A DNA stretch of 41,090 bases from an uncultured Bacteroidota bacterium (GTDB taxonomy: Bacteria > Bacteroidota > Bacteroidia > Flavobacteriales_D > Sanyastnellaceae), in assembly GCA_903932685.1 (NCBI GenBank), contig CAIZGX010000061.1, forward strand, positions 1 through 41,090, given 5' to 3'. Below are positions 1 through 8,844 of this stretch, piece by piece. The position numbers and the translations under genes are program-made. Below the pieces are notes generated by a model that was not told the DNA's origin, searched no databases, and was given only the letters and a program-made list of their open reading frames with translations. The stretch's first letter is position 1, and every line of letters begins with the position of its first letter.

Positions 1-40
1 ACTACTGCACTAGTTGATGCCGGAGGATTAAAATTTTTTC

Positions 41-1051
41 ATGGTGATCGTGATAAACGATACCCAACAGGTAGAAAAAGGGAAGCTTACTGAAGAGAGG
101 AAAACCGCGCTTGTTTCGCATGTTAGTTTTGTTAGATACATGAGTGACTTAGCCGATTGCGATTGGGTCATAGAGGCCATTGTGGAAGACCTTGCGGTGA
201 AGAAAGCCGTATTTGCTGAGCTCGATGCCTTGCTACCTAAGACCAGTATTCTAGCAACCAACACTTCCAGTCTATCCGTTACGGCTATTGCTTCGGCATG
301 CAAACACCCGGAGCGTGTTTGGGGAATTCATTTTTTCAATCCAGCATTTTTAATGCCTTTGGTTGAAATTATTCCTGCTCTTCAAACCGATAAAAACAGA
401 TTAGAAGAAATTCAAACTACAATTAGCAACTGGGGCAAGACTCCGGTTGTGACAAAGGACTTACCGGGTTTCATTGTGAACCGCTTAGCTCGTCCGTTCT
501 ATTCGGAAGCGCTTCGCATATACGATGAAGGCATGGCGACTTATTTGGAAATTGATGAAGCCATGAAGACTTTGGGATTCAAGATGGGGCCGTTTGAATT
601 GATGGACCTTATAGGTAACGACGTTAACTACGCCGTGACTGAAAGCGTCTTTGCTGCCAATTATTTCAATCCGAGATACACTCCAAGCACAACGCAGAAG
701 CGACACGTAGAAGCAGGCTGGTTCGGAAGAAAAAGCAAAAGAGGATTCTATTCCTATGAGGAAGGAGCAACGAACGCTTCTGAATCGCTCAATATCTTAA
801 GTCAAGAAGAAATAGGCAAGCGAATCTTAAGCATGCTTATCAATGAAGCTTATGAAGCGCTTCGAACAGGACTTGCTAGCGCTGAAGATTTGGATTTAGC
901 TATGACCAAAGGAGTGAATTACCCGAAGGGGCTTATTGCTTGGGGAACAGAGTTGGGTCTCGATCAAGTTGCTTGGGAAATGAAGAAATTGGCAAGTAAA
1001 TATGGTGAAGACCGCTATAGACTCTCTCCGGCTCTTAATGATTCGTTGTAA
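41..1051 (+). CDS. 3-hydroxyacyl-CoA dehydrogenase (PaaH/HbdA-like), N-terminus missing or frameshifted
   Basis: NAD-dependent oxidation of 3-hydroxyacyl-CoA, as in phenylacetate (3-hydroxyadipyl-CoA), fatty acid or butyrate metabolism. Seen: VIEAIVED (43-50), NTSS (74-77), HFFNP (97-101), then the 3HCDH segment LPGFIVNRLARP near 140 and a second C-terminal 3HCDH-like repeat with NYPKG near 293, an arrangement like E. coli PaaH. The GxGxxG dinucleotide-binding strand that should open the protein is absent: the frame is closed by stops at 11-13 and 29-31. Frame 1 over bases 1-40 reads something like an AGH-type Rossmann tail (VDAGG, LKFF), so a frameshift near base 42-60 or a poor contig edge is likely, and the ATG at 41 is probably not the real start. 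The family is secure; the exact substrate is not. Confidence 0.82.
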   Translation: MVIVINDTQQVEKGKLTEERKTALVSHVSFVRYMSDLADCDWVIEAIVEDLAVKKAVFAELDALLPKTSILATNTSSLSVTAIASACKHPERVWGIHFFNPAFLMPLVEIIPALQTDKNRLEEIQTTISNWGKTPVVTKDLPGFIVNRLARPFYSEALRIYDEGMATYLEIDEAMKTLGFKMGPFELMDLIGNDVNYAVTESVFAANYFNPRYTPSTTQKRHVEAGWFGRKSKRGFYSYEEGATNASESLNILSQEEIGKRILSMLINEAYEALRTGLASAEDLDLAMTKGVNYPKGLIAWGTELGLDQVAWEMKKLASKYGEDRYRLSPALNDSL

Positions 1052-1134
1052 AAAAAGGCAAGAATATTTTGATATGTGAGTATTTTTTTTATTTTTGGTA
1101 CACTTAACCAAATTGAACGAAAACTTTAACAGCT

Positions 1135-1539
1135 ATGGCAGAAGGCAGTAACTACCGTGACGATGTATTTTCTAGAGAGGTACGCGCGGGTAAACGCAAG
1201 TATTTCTTCGATGTGAAAACGACGAGAGGTAACGATTTATTCATGACTATCACGGAAAGCAAGCGTTCCGGATTTTCAGATAGCGGTCAAGCCAGCTACG
1301 AAAAACACAAGATTTTCTTATACAAAGAAGACTTTGATAAATTTATTGAAGGCTTGGAAGACACCGTTAATCACATTCGTCAACTTCAGGACACAGGAGA
1401 CTTCCGCTCTTCAGAATTCGAAACATCGGAAAACGAACATTCGGAATCAGAGAGTGAGTATATAGCTCCAGCAGCTGAATCAAATTCGGAAGAACCAACA
1501 GCTTCTTCGTCTAGTGACATTTCATTCGACGATTTATAA
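1135..1539 (+). CDS. DUF3276 / PUR-domain nucleic-acid-binding protein
   Basis: 134 aa. The first ~85 residues match the DUF3276 family of Bacteroidota, a PUR-alpha-like fold related to the Borrelia regulator BpuR (FSREVRAGKRKYFFDV, then an ESKRSG turn and a helix ending HIRQLQ). The last ~40 residues are a low-complexity Ser/Glu-rich acidic tail, probably disordered. The known PUR fold binds single-stranded nucleic acid; the cellular role in this phylum is not settled. It is a single gene with its own strong terminator directly downstream. Confidence 0.85.
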   Translation: MAEGSNYRDDVFSREVRAGKRKYFFDVKTTRGNDLFMTITESKRSGFSDSGQASYEKHKIFLYKEDFDKFIEGLEDTVNHIRQLQDTGDFRSSEFETSENEHSESESEYIAPAAESNSEEPTASSSSDISFDDL

Positions 1540-1557
1540 TTTTTTAAACTGAAAGAG

Positions 1558-1584
1558 AAGACAGCTACGGCTGTCTTTTTTTTT
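1558..1584 (+). terminator. Rho-independent terminator
   Basis: Perfect 8-bp stem AAGACAGC / GCTGTCTT with loop TACG (1558-1577), followed by an unbroken T run to 1584. It lies 19 nt after the stop of the DUF3276 gene. It is one of only two canonical intrinsic terminators I see in the window. Confidence 0.92.
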
Positions 1585-1610
1585 GTTTTAAGGGGCAACT
1601 AATGTTGCTG

Positions 1611-1618
1611 TACCTTTA
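1611..1618 (+). promoter_or_regulatory. Candidate -7 element TACCTTTA
   Basis: Close to the Bacteroidota consensus TAnnTTTG and placed after a terminator. It would give a leader of about 30 nt for the methyltransferase gene at 1652. Confidence 0.45.
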
Positions 1619-1651
1619 CGCACGCAAAAAATATCACTTCGATATACGCTT

Positions 1652-2374
1652 ATGTCTAAAATAAATCCAGGTACGCTTTACCTTTTTCCTACACCAATTG
1701 GAGATCTTCATCAGATGGAACTTGTTCCTTTCAACAACGAATTAATGTTAGAATTGGACATTTTCTTTGTGGAAGAATTGAAAACAGCACGTCGGTTTTT
1801 ACGCAAAAACGGATACACCAAAGCTTTTGAAGAAATTACTTTAAACATTATAAACGAGCACAGTAAGGAACTCGGTTACGATGATTGGTTGAAGCCAATT
1901 TTAGAAGGAAAGAACGCCGGACTCATGAGTGAAGCGGGCATGCCTTGCATTGCAGACCCTGGAGCAGTGATTGTTGCCGAAGCGCACCGCATGGGTATTC
2001 CTGTGGTTCCATTGACTGGCCCCTCCTCTATTCTGCTCACTCTTGCAGCTTCTGGATTGAATGGACAGTCCTTCACTTTTCACGGATACCTACCACGTGA
2101 GCGAGGTGAGCGTATGAAGAAGATAAAAATGTTAGAAAGACAATCTTCAGAATTCAGAGTGACTCAACTCTTCATGGATGCACCCTATCGCAGTCATCAC
2201 GTATACGACGATTTGCGCGAGCACCTTCAACCAACAACGTTACTTTGTATAGGCTGCGACGTTCACAGCCAGAATGGTTATGTGATCACCAAGTCTATTG
2301 CTGAATGGCGCGAAATGAACTGGGACTTCAACAAACGAAATGTCATTTTTGCAATCGGAATTGAGAAGAAATGA
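1652..2374 (+). CDS. Tetrapyrrole-methylase-family SAM methyltransferase (RsmI-like)
   Basis: 240 aa, a single TP-methylase domain. Seen: N-terminal LYLFPTPIGDL, the RsmI-type signature SEAGMPCIADPG (93-104) and PLTGPSS (120-126), followed by FHGYLPRERGER. RsmI 2'-O-methylates C1402 of 16S rRNA. This protein is a shorter, divergent relative of the kind found beside normal RsmI in Bacteroidota, so the substrate is uncertain. It overlaps the next gene by 4 bp (ATGA at 2371), indicating translational coupling with the phosphatase. Confidence 0.85.
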   Translation: MSKINPGTLYLFPTPIGDLHQMELVPFNNELMLELDIFFVEELKTARRFLRKNGYTKAFEEITLNIINEHSKELGYDDWLKPILEGKNAGLMSEAGMPCIADPGAVIVAEAHRMGIPVVPLTGPSSILLTLAASGLNGQSFTFHGYLPRERGERMKKIKMLERQSSEFRVTQLFMDAPYRSHHVYDDLREHLQPTTLLCIGCDVHSQNGYVITKSIAEWREMNWDFNKRNVIFAIGIEKK

Positions 2375-2814
2375 AACAAGTTCTCTGCGTTTGTCTAGGT
2401 AATATTTGTCGCTCGCCCTTGGCCGAAGGAATTTTAAAGGCTAAGGCGCAAGAGCTTCAGGTTTCTGTTGGCATTGCCAGTGCAGGTACTGCTGGATATC
2501 ACATTGGCAGTCGAGCAGACAAGCGTTCTGAGAAAGTTGGGAAACAATATAACGTAGACATTTCCAATCATAAGGCTCAGAAATTTAAGGCCGAACATTT
2601 CGATGAGTTCGATATTATTTTGGTCATGGATCAAATGAACTACAACGATGTTTCCTCTTTGGCCCGAAACTCAGAGGATCTTAAGAAAATAAAATTATAC
2701 CTTATTGAAGAGGATGTGGAAGATCCGTATTACGGTGAGGAAGACGGATTCGAAAAGATGTATCACATCTTAGAATCGAAAGCCGAACATTGGATTAGAA
2801 CAGCACTTCAATAA
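2371..2814 (+). CDS. Low-molecular-weight protein tyrosine phosphatase
   Basis: 147 aa, complete for the family. The catalytic P-loop CX5R is present at the N-terminus (C8-LGNIC-R14-S15), and the general-acid DP loop is D118-P119 followed by two tyrosines (DPYY). It should dephosphorylate phosphotyrosine in cytosolic proteins, and in some bacteria it controls polysaccharide kinases. It is coupled to the upstream methyltransferase by ATGA overlap. Its last codons overlap the promoter of the arginase gene. Confidence 0.93.
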   Translation: MKQVLCVCLGNICRSPLAEGILKAKAQELQVSVGIASAGTAGYHIGSRADKRSEKVGKQYNVDISNHKAQKFKAEHFDEFDIILVMDQMNYNDVSSLARNSEDLKKIKLYLIEEDVEDPYYGEEDGFEKMYHILESKAEHWIRTALQ

Positions 2815-2815
2815 C

Positions 2816-2823
2816 TATCTTTG
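2816..2823 (+). promoter_or_regulatory. -7 promoter element TATCTTTG
   Basis: Exact TAnnTTTG. Only four bases (CATT) separate it from the ATG at 2828, so the expected transcription start falls at or next to the start codon. There is no Shine-Dalgarno; TTGG at 2790 is a possible -33 box. Confidence 0.7.
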
Positions 2824-2827
2824 CATT

Positions 2828-3793
2828 ATGATTAACAAAAAAGCGAAAAACATTCGAATTATCGAAGTTCCGAGTGAAGTTGGAGCAGGAACACGCGGAT
2901 CTAGTCTTGGAGTAGATGCTTTGAAAATTGCAGCTCTTGACTTTCGTTCAGGCTTTTTCAAGAAATACAGAAGCATTGTCATTCCGAATGACAATGCCGC
3001 TTTGCACAACAATCCGGGAAGCCGCTACGCGAAGCACATTCGCAGCGTGCTGAAAATGTATGAGCGCATTGGTGCTGCAGTTAGAGATACCATTCGCGAC
3101 AATCGTTTCCCACTTCTTTTAAGCGGTGACCACAGCAATGCTGGTGGAACACTTGCTGGAATTCGCATGGCCTACCCTGAATCTCGTGTGGGAGTTATCT
3201 GGATCGACGCGCATGCCGATTTACACAGTCCATATACTAGTCCGAGCGGAAATCTTCATGGAATGCCATTGGCCGTAGCCTTAAACGAAGACAACATTGA
3301 AGAAAAGGTAAATGACCTCGACTATGAGACCATTGATTTGTGGGAAATGTTGAAGAATGTGGGTGATATCTGTCCAAAGATTGAATACCGCGATCTTGTC
3401 TACATCACCCTTCGCGACTTCGAAGAGCAAGAAGCTGCTTTAATCAAACAGAACAAAGTGAAGGTTGTTTCAACCAACGAACTTCGTAAAACCGGTATTA
3501 CTAAATTGAGCCGCGAGATACTTCGTTACTTGAGCGCTTGCGACAAGATCTATATCAGTTTCGACGTAGACTCAATGGACCCTGCTGTCTCTAGAGGAAC
3601 AGGAACACCTGTAAAGGGAGGAATTAACGAGCGTGAAGCAGCCGACTTAATCTTAGAGTTACTTCAAAACGAAAGAATCTGTTGTTTGGAATTCACGGAA
3701 ATCAATCCAACCCTCGACAGTGAAAACGTCATGGCGGAGACCGTTTTCGAGATTCTTCAAAAGGTCGCTCGTCAGTTGGAAATGATTCAATAA
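2828..3793 (+). CDS. Arginase-family ureohydrolase, probably arginase
   Basis: 321 aa. Manganese ligands typical of ureohydrolases are all visible: GDHS (H102), DAHAD (D127, H129, D131) and SFDVDSMDP (D246, D248). GNLHGMP (141-147) just after DAHAD is the pattern of arginases rather than agmatinases, so L-arginine to ornithine plus urea is the best guess. Agmatinase or formimidoylglutamase is less likely. The gene appears leaderless (see the -7 element). Confidence 0.85.
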   Translation: MINKKAKNIRIIEVPSEVGAGTRGSSLGVDALKIAALDFRSGFFKKYRSIVIPNDNAALHNNPGSRYAKHIRSVLKMYERIGAAVRDTIRDNRFPLLLSGDHSNAGGTLAGIRMAYPESRVGVIWIDAHADLHSPYTSPSGNLHGMPLAVALNEDNIEEKVNDLDYETIDLWEMLKNVGDICPKIEYRDLVYITLRDFEEQEAALIKQNKVKVVSTNELRKTGITKLSREILRYLSACDKIYISFDVDSMDPAVSRGTGTPVKGGINEREAADLILELLQNERICCLEFTEINPTLDSENVMAETVFEILQKVARQLEMIQ

Positions 3794-3832
3794 ATCATCG
3801 ATTGAAATTCGAAAGTTTCACATATGCTTTCG

Positions 3833-3840
3833 TAACTTCG
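3833..3840 (+). promoter_or_regulatory. Candidate -7 element TAACTTCG for etfBA
   Basis: TAnnTTCG variant 18 nt upstream of the etfB ATG. A weak inverted repeat TGAAA/TTTCA sits just upstream at about 3803-3820. Confidence 0.5.
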
Positions 3841-3858
3841 CAGCCTTAAAACTGCAAC

Positions 3859-4599
3859 ATGAAAATTTTAGTCTGTGTGAGTAAGGCGCCCGACACTACG
3901 TCGAAGATTGCCTTCACCAACAACAACTCTTCATTCGATGAAACTGGAGTAAACTTCATAGTTAATCCGTATGACGAGTGGTACGCCCTTGTTCGTGCGT
4001 TAGAATTGAAAGAAGCTCAAGGTGGAAACGTTACTGTTCTGAGCGTTGGTGGATTAGACTACGAACAAATTATTCGCAAGGCACTAGCCATAGGTGCAGA
4101 CGATGCTGTTCGCATTGACGCTCCTGAGTCAGATGCGTTGAGTGTTTCTACTCACATTGCGAATTACGCCAAAGACAAAGGATTCGATTTAATTTTATGT
4201 GGAAAGGAAACCATTAACTACAACGGATCTGTTGTACCCGGAATGGTTGCTGAATTGTTAGACCTTCCATTGGTAGCGTTGGCTGCGAAGCTTGATGTTG
4301 CCGAGGGTGTTGCGACTTGCGAAAGAGAAGTAACTGGAGGAATGGAAGTGTTGGAAGTGAATCTTCCAGCAGTTATAAGTGCTGCAAAAGGAATGGCTGA
4401 GCAGCGTATTCCAAACATGCGTGGCATTATGGCGGCACGCACAAAAGCATTAGAAGTCGTTTCTGTTGAGAATACAACCGCAACTACTTCCGTAAGCAAT
4501 TACGAATTGCCACCTGCAAAGAGTGCTTGCAAATTTGTAGATCCAGCTAACGCTGCAGAATTAATCACATTGTTGCATCAAGAGGCGAAAGTCATCTAA
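3859..4599 (+). CDS. etfB: Electron transfer flavoprotein beta subunit
   Basis: 246 aa, full length. The N-terminal KILVCVSKAPDT and the adenine-nucleotide alpha-hydrolase-like fold (DLILCGKETINYNGSVVPGMVAELL, about 112-136) are typical of EtfB. With EtfA it accepts electrons from acyl-CoA dehydrogenases and passes them to ETF-quinone oxidoreductase, which fits the acyl-CoA dehydrogenase at the window start. etfA follows after 13 nt in the same operon. Confidence 0.96.
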   Translation: MKILVCVSKAPDTTSKIAFTNNNSSFDETGVNFIVNPYDEWYALVRALELKEAQGGNVTVLSVGGLDYEQIIRKALAIGADDAVRIDAPESDALSVSTHIANYAKDKGFDLILCGKETINYNGSVVPGMVAELLDLPLVALAAKLDVAEGVATCEREVTGGMEVLEVNLPAVISAAKGMAEQRIPNMRGIMAARTKALEVVSVENTTATTSVSNYELPPAKSACKFVDPANAAELITLLHQEAKVI

Positions 4600-4612
4600 T
4601 ACCGAACTGAAC

Positions 4613-5560
4613 ATGAAAACAATCGTATTCGCAGAACACCTCAACGGTAAATTCACGAAGTCCTCATTAGAGGCCGTTTCATACGCATCAGCTTGGTCTG
4701 CAAGCGTTGGAGGAACTTGTATCGCTATTACTTACGGAAGCATTGACGCTTCTGTTTTAGGAACCGCGGGTGCCAATGAAGTTTGGAAAATGGATGCATT
4801 GAGCGCGGCAGACGGTGAACAAATCACCAAGCTTATGCTCGCTGCTCAAAAAGAAAGTGGAGCTACTGCCATTGTTCTTTCTCAAGATTTAATTGGAAAA
4901 TCGGTTGCCCCTCGCCTGTCTGTTCGTTTGAACGCAGGATTGGTTTCAGGAGCTTCTTTCCTTCCAACTGGAAATATCGTTAAGAAAAATGTATTCTCGG
5001 GTAAGGCCATTGCGCACGTTACCGTGAGTTCTGAATTAAGCATTGTTACCGTTCTTCCAAATTCATACGGTGTGAACGTTTCAGGCGCAGCATGTCCAGT
5101 TACCGCATTCAGCGCTGAAGTTGGAACTGCACGCGTTCGTGTGAAAGAAGTTCGCATTGAAGAGAGTGAGTCTATTCCATTGCCTGAAGCAGACAAAGTT
5201 GTTTCTGCGGGAAGAGGAATGAAAGGCCCTGAGAACTGGGGAATGATTGAAGAACTAGCAAAGGAACTCGGAGCAGCAACTGCATGTTCACGTCCGGTTT
5301 CCGACATCGGATGGCGCCCTCACCACGAGCACGTAGGACAAACGGGAATTGCCATTCGTCCGAATTTATACATTGCTGTGGGAATTAGTGGAGCTATTCA
5401 ACACCTTGCGGGAGTAAACGGATCGAAGGTTATTGTTGTGATAAACAAGGATCCAGAAGCAGCCTTCTTCAAGGCGGCTGACTATGGAATTATTGGCGAT
5501 GCGTTCGAAGTGGTTCCTCAATTGATTGCTGCAGCAAAAGCGTTCAACGCGACAAAATAA
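4613..5560 (+). CDS. etfA: Electron transfer flavoprotein alpha subunit
   Basis: 315 aa. The C-terminal FAD-binding domain carries the signature region GQTGIAIRPNLYIAVGISGA followed by IQHLAGVNGS and INKDPEAAFF; the N-terminal half is the less conserved ETF domain. It holds the redox FAD of the heterodimer. The stop codon overlaps the next start (TAATG at 5558-5562), so the nuclease gene is co-translated. Confidence 0.96.
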   Translation: MKTIVFAEHLNGKFTKSSLEAVSYASAWSASVGGTCIAITYGSIDASVLGTAGANEVWKMDALSAADGEQITKLMLAAQKESGATAIVLSQDLIGKSVAPRLSVRLNAGLVSGASFLPTGNIVKKNVFSGKAIAHVTVSSELSIVTVLPNSYGVNVSGAACPVTAFSAEVGTARVRVKEVRIEESESIPLPEADKVVSAGRGMKGPENWGMIEELAKELGAATACSRPVSDIGWRPHHEHVGQTGIAIRPNLYIAVGISGAIQHLAGVNGSKVIVVINKDPEAAFFKAADYGIIGDAFEVVPQLIAAAKAFNATK

Positions 5561-6144
5561 TGGCCGATAAAATTCAGCTTGACCTGGTAGACATTACCCC
5601 GAGCAGCAGCTCAAACGGGGCCTATGTCATGGCGCTTACCGAAATTGCGGGTGCACGCAGCTTGGCTATTGTTATTGGTCCTGCCGAGGCACACAGCATT
5701 GTTATTGTCATGGAAAAAATGCCAATCACTCGACCGCTTACACACGACCTTTTCGTTTCTCTTGCCGAGAATTTTGAAATTCATGTGGAAGAAGTTTTCA
5801 TTTATCAAATGATCGATGGCATTTTCTATGCGCGTATTATTGTGAGAGGCAATGGAAAAACGATTGAAGTGGACTCACGCACGAGCGATGCTGTGGCCAT
5901 AGCTATTCGCTTTGGAGCGCCTATCTTTTGTGCCAAGGAAGTTATGGATGAAGTTGGAAGAGATATGCGTGCATTGACGGAAGGAGACGACTTGGATTTC
6001 GACCTTGACATAACAGAAGAAGATTTGGAAGAAGTATTGACTCCGGAAGAAATCTTGAAGAAACTCGATGAGGCCTTGTTGAATGAAGATTACGAGTTAG
6101 CTTCGAAGCTTCGCGACGAATTAGATAAAAGAAACAAAAAGTAA
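5560..6144 (+). CDS. Bifunctional nuclease (BFN/DUF151) with C-terminal UVR motif
   Basis: 194 aa. Residues ~1-130 are a BFN (DUF151) domain (IVIGPAEAHSI, RPLTHDLF, DSRTSDAVAIAIRFGAPIF). Residues ~155-194 form a UVR (UvrB/UvrC interaction) helical hairpin, LDEALLNEDYELASKLRDEL. Plant BFN proteins have RNase and DNase activity; the bacterial role is little studied, and the UVR motif suggests docking to a partner. Start overlaps the etfA stop. Confidence 0.88.
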   Translation: MADKIQLDLVDITPSSSSNGAYVMALTEIAGARSLAIVIGPAEAHSIVIVMEKMPITRPLTHDLFVSLAENFEIHVEEVFIYQMIDGIFYARIIVRGNGKTIEVDSRTSDAVAIAIRFGAPIFCAKEVMDEVGRDMRALTEGDDLDFDLDITEEDLEEVLTPEEILKKLDEALLNEDYELASKLRDELDKRNKK

Positions 6145-6165
6145 TCTCTGATCCATAGGATTTGA

Positions 6166-6681
6166 GTGACAACACAAACAATAAAGACTATGGTAGGAAT
6201 TATAATGGGAAGTAAGAGCGACTTGCGCATTATGCAAGAAGCTGCAGATGTTCTTTCCCTGTTGAACGTCCCCTTTGAAATTAGTGTTGTAAGCGCGCAC
6301 CGCACTCCGGACCGTATGTTCGAGTATGCTAAGGGCGCCGCCAGTAGAGGTGTTCAGGTAATTATAGCCGGAGCCGGTGGGGCGGCGCATTTACCAGGAA
6401 TGACCGCTTCTCTCACTCCCCTTCCTGTTATTGGTGTTCCAATTAAATCTTCGAATAGCATAGACGGTTGGGACAGTGTGTTAAGCATTCTTCAAATGCC
6501 AGCTGGTGTTCCCGTTGCAACCGTTGCCCTCGATGGTGCGCGTAATGCCGGAATTCTCGCCGCACAAATTGTAGCCGTTGCCGACGCGCAATTGATGCAA
6601 CGCATAGCGCAATTCAAAGATGAATTGAAGAAAAAAGTCATGGACTCTGTTTCCGAAGTGGAAGCGCTTTCAAAAAAATAA
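6166..6681 (+). CDS. purE: N5-carboxyaminoimidazole ribonucleotide mutase
   Basis: 171 aa class I PurE, converting N5-CAIR to CAIR in purine synthesis. Seen: GSKSD (15-19), catalytic SAHRTP (43-48), GGAAHLPGMTA (71-81). The GTG at 6166 has AGGA five bases upstream. An in-frame ATG at 6190 (MVGIIMGSKSD) is an equally reasonable start and fits the family length well. purK is not in the window. The next gene begins 1 nt after the stop. Confidence 0.95.
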   Translation: MTTQTIKTMVGIIMGSKSDLRIMQEAADVLSLLNVPFEISVVSAHRTPDRMFEYAKGAASRGVQVIIAGAGGAAHLPGMTASLTPLPVIGVPIKSSNSIDGWDSVLSILQMPAGVPVATVALDGARNAGILAAQIVAVADAQLMQRIAQFKDELKKKVMDSVSEVEALSKK

Positions 6682-6682
6682 T

Positions 6683-7573
6683 ATGGCCACATTTATTCCC
6701 GGTGAAATTCCCGTTGGGAAATTGCATCAACTTCTTTTAGGCAGCGTTGCTCCGCGCCCCATTGCATGGGTGAGCACCGTTGATGAAAACGGAACGCCGA
6801 ACCTTTCTCCGTTCAGTTTCTTCAATGTCTTTTCAGCGAATCCACCTATTGCTATTTTCTCTCCAGCGAGAAGAGGCCGCGACAACACGACCAAACACAC
6901 CTACGAAAATGTGAAGCGCGTTCCTGAATGCGTGATCAACATTGTGAATTACAGCTTGGTTCAACAATGCTCGTTAAGCAGCGTTGAATACGCAGCCGGA
7001 GTAAATGAATTCATTAAAGCCGGAGTGACTGAATTGGCTTCTGAGGCTATCAGCGTTCCTCGCGTTGCAGAATCTCCGATTCAGTTGGAATGTAAAGTGA
7101 AAGAAGTCATTGAACTCGGAACCGAAGGCGGAGCGGGTAATTTGGTGGTGTGTGAAATCGTTCGTGTGCACATCAACGATTCCATTCTCGATGAAAATGG
7201 AAGAATAGACATGCTGAAGGCAGATCTTGTAGCACGTGCAGGAGGAGACTATTATGTTAGAGCTATTGACGGATTGTTTGAAGTTCCCAAACCGAATGAA
7301 AAAATTGGAATTGGGATCGATGCTTTGCCCGAAGACATTCGCTTTTCAAAGATTTTAACGGGAAATGATTTGGGCATGTTGGGCAATCTGCAAGCCCTTC
7401 CGAACGAGACCGATGTGAATGAATATAAATTGATAGAGCTTTCTGACCTATTTTTAGAACATGAAGGAAATGCAGAAGCGTTGGAAATATCGCTTCATGC
7501 CCGTGCAGCTGAATTATTAAAAAACAAAAATGTTATAGAAGCGGCATGTACGCTTTTAGCCTTTAACAACTAA
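6683..7573 (+). CDS. Flavin reductase-like (FMN-binding split-barrel) protein
   Basis: 296 aa. Residues ~10-170 form the flavin-reductase-like split barrel (SVAPRPIAWVSTVDENGTPNLSPFSFFNVFSANPP is the typical opening; the catch phrase NIVNY follows). The C-terminal ~100 residues are an extension with no recognised domain. The family reduces or binds FMN. The substrate is unknown. The gene is one base downstream of purE and probably in its transcript. Confidence 0.88.
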   Translation: MATFIPGEIPVGKLHQLLLGSVAPRPIAWVSTVDENGTPNLSPFSFFNVFSANPPIAIFSPARRGRDNTTKHTYENVKRVPECVINIVNYSLVQQCSLSSVEYAAGVNEFIKAGVTELASEAISVPRVAESPIQLECKVKEVIELGTEGGAGNLVVCEIVRVHINDSILDENGRIDMLKADLVARAGGDYYVRAIDGLFEVPKPNEKIGIGIDALPEDIRFSKILTGNDLGMLGNLQALPNETDVNEYKLIELSDLFLEHEGNAEALEISLHARAAELLKNKNVIEAACTLLAFNN

Positions 7574-7584
7574 ACTCATTCATC

Positions 7585-8844
7585 ATGATTAAGCAACGTC
7601 TGACCGCATTAAGTTTTCTTCAGTTTTTCATTTGGGGATGTTGGTTAATTACTATTGGTGCATTCTGGTTTGAAACAAAGCAATGGGGTCCAGATGAATT
7701 CGGAGTGATCTTCTCTACCATGGGAATTTCTGCGTTGTTCATGCCGGCCATTGCCGGAATACTTTCCGACCGATACATCAATGCTGAAAAGCTATACGGA
7801 ATACTGCACATCTTGGGTGGTGTTTGCTTATTCTTTGTTCCCTCGTCGTCAACTCCTGATGAAATGTTCTGGAGAATATTATTGACCATGATATTCTATA
7901 TGCCAACCATCTCTCTTTCTAACACCGTCGCCTATGCCATTTTATCTCGCGAACCCGGAATAGATGTGGTGAAAGTCTTCCCTCCTATTCGAGTTTGGGG
8001 TACCGTTGGATTTATTGTTGCCTTGTGGACCGTTAGTTTAACTGGAAATGAGACCCATGAATTTCAATTTTATCTAGGGGGAATTGCATCTTTGATCTTA
8101 GGTGTTTACTCCTTCTCGCTGCCGGCTTGTCCGCCTTTAGGAAAGAATATGGAAAGCAAAGGATACTTGCAAGCTTTTGGTTTGCACGCCTTTTCAATGT
8201 TTAAAAATTATCGCTATGCTATTTTCTTTTTGTTCGCCATGTTGTTGGGTGCAGCATTGCAATTGACCAATGCATACGGAGATGTTTTCTTGCACAGTTT
8301 CGACAGTCTTTATTCTGACCCAAAACCCCTAGCTGTTCAGTATCCGGCTATAATTTCAAGCATTGCTCAAATCTCTGAAACCCTGTTTATTCTGGCCATC
8401 CCATTTTTCATGAAGCGCTTTGGTATTAAGCAAATCATGATCATAAGTATGGTCGCGTGGGTTCTTCGTTTTGCTCTCTTCGCTTTTGGTGATCCTGAAG
8501 GTGGATTGTGGATGATTGTATTGTCGTGCATTATTTATGGAATGGCCTTCGATTTCTTTAATATCTCAGGTTCATTATTCATTGAAAAAAGCGTTGAGCC
8601 CGGCATACGCGCAAGTGCTCAAGGACTCTTCACCATGATGGTAAACGGCGTGGGAGCTGTTTTCGGAAGTCGCGCAAGCGGATGGGTCATGGAAAAATAT
8701 TTCACGACCTACATTCCCGTTGAAAACGGCCATCACATTGCTAAAATCGATTGGCACAGCACCTGGCTTTGTTTCGCTGGTTATTCATTTGTTGTGCTTA
8801 TCTTATTCGTGATCCTCTTCCGCGAAAAGAAGAATGTTGGCTAA
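7585..8844 (+). CDS. Nucleoside:H+ symporter family MFS transporter (NupG/XapB-like)
   Basis: 419 aa, the same length as E. coli NupG (418 aa), with about 12 membrane segments. It opens with LSFLQFFIWGCWLITIGAFW and has IAGILSDRYINAEKLYG, the family's cytoplasmic loop. Predicted to import nucleosides across the inner membrane. It follows the flavoprotein gene by 11 nt. Its TAA stop (8842-8844) is exactly the 3-nt loop of the first hairpin of array A, so the repeat array begins inside the coding sequence. Confidence 0.9.
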   Translation: MIKQRLTALSFLQFFIWGCWLITIGAFWFETKQWGPDEFGVIFSTMGISALFMPAIAGILSDRYINAEKLYGILHILGGVCLFFVPSSSTPDEMFWRILLTMIFYMPTISLSNTVAYAILSREPGIDVVKVFPPIRVWGTVGFIVALWTVSLTGNETHEFQFYLGGIASLILGVYSFSLPACPPLGKNMESKGYLQAFGLHAFSMFKNYRYAIFFLFAMLLGAALQLTNAYGDVFLHSFDSLYSDPKPLAVQYPAIISSIAQISETLFILAIPFFMKRFGIKQIMIISMVAWVLRFALFAFGDPEGGLWMIVLSCIIYGMAFDFFNISGSLFIEKSVEPGIRASAQGLFTMMVNGVGAVFGSRASGWVMEKYFTTYIPVENGHHIAKIDWHSTWLCFAGYSFVVLILFVILFREKKNVG

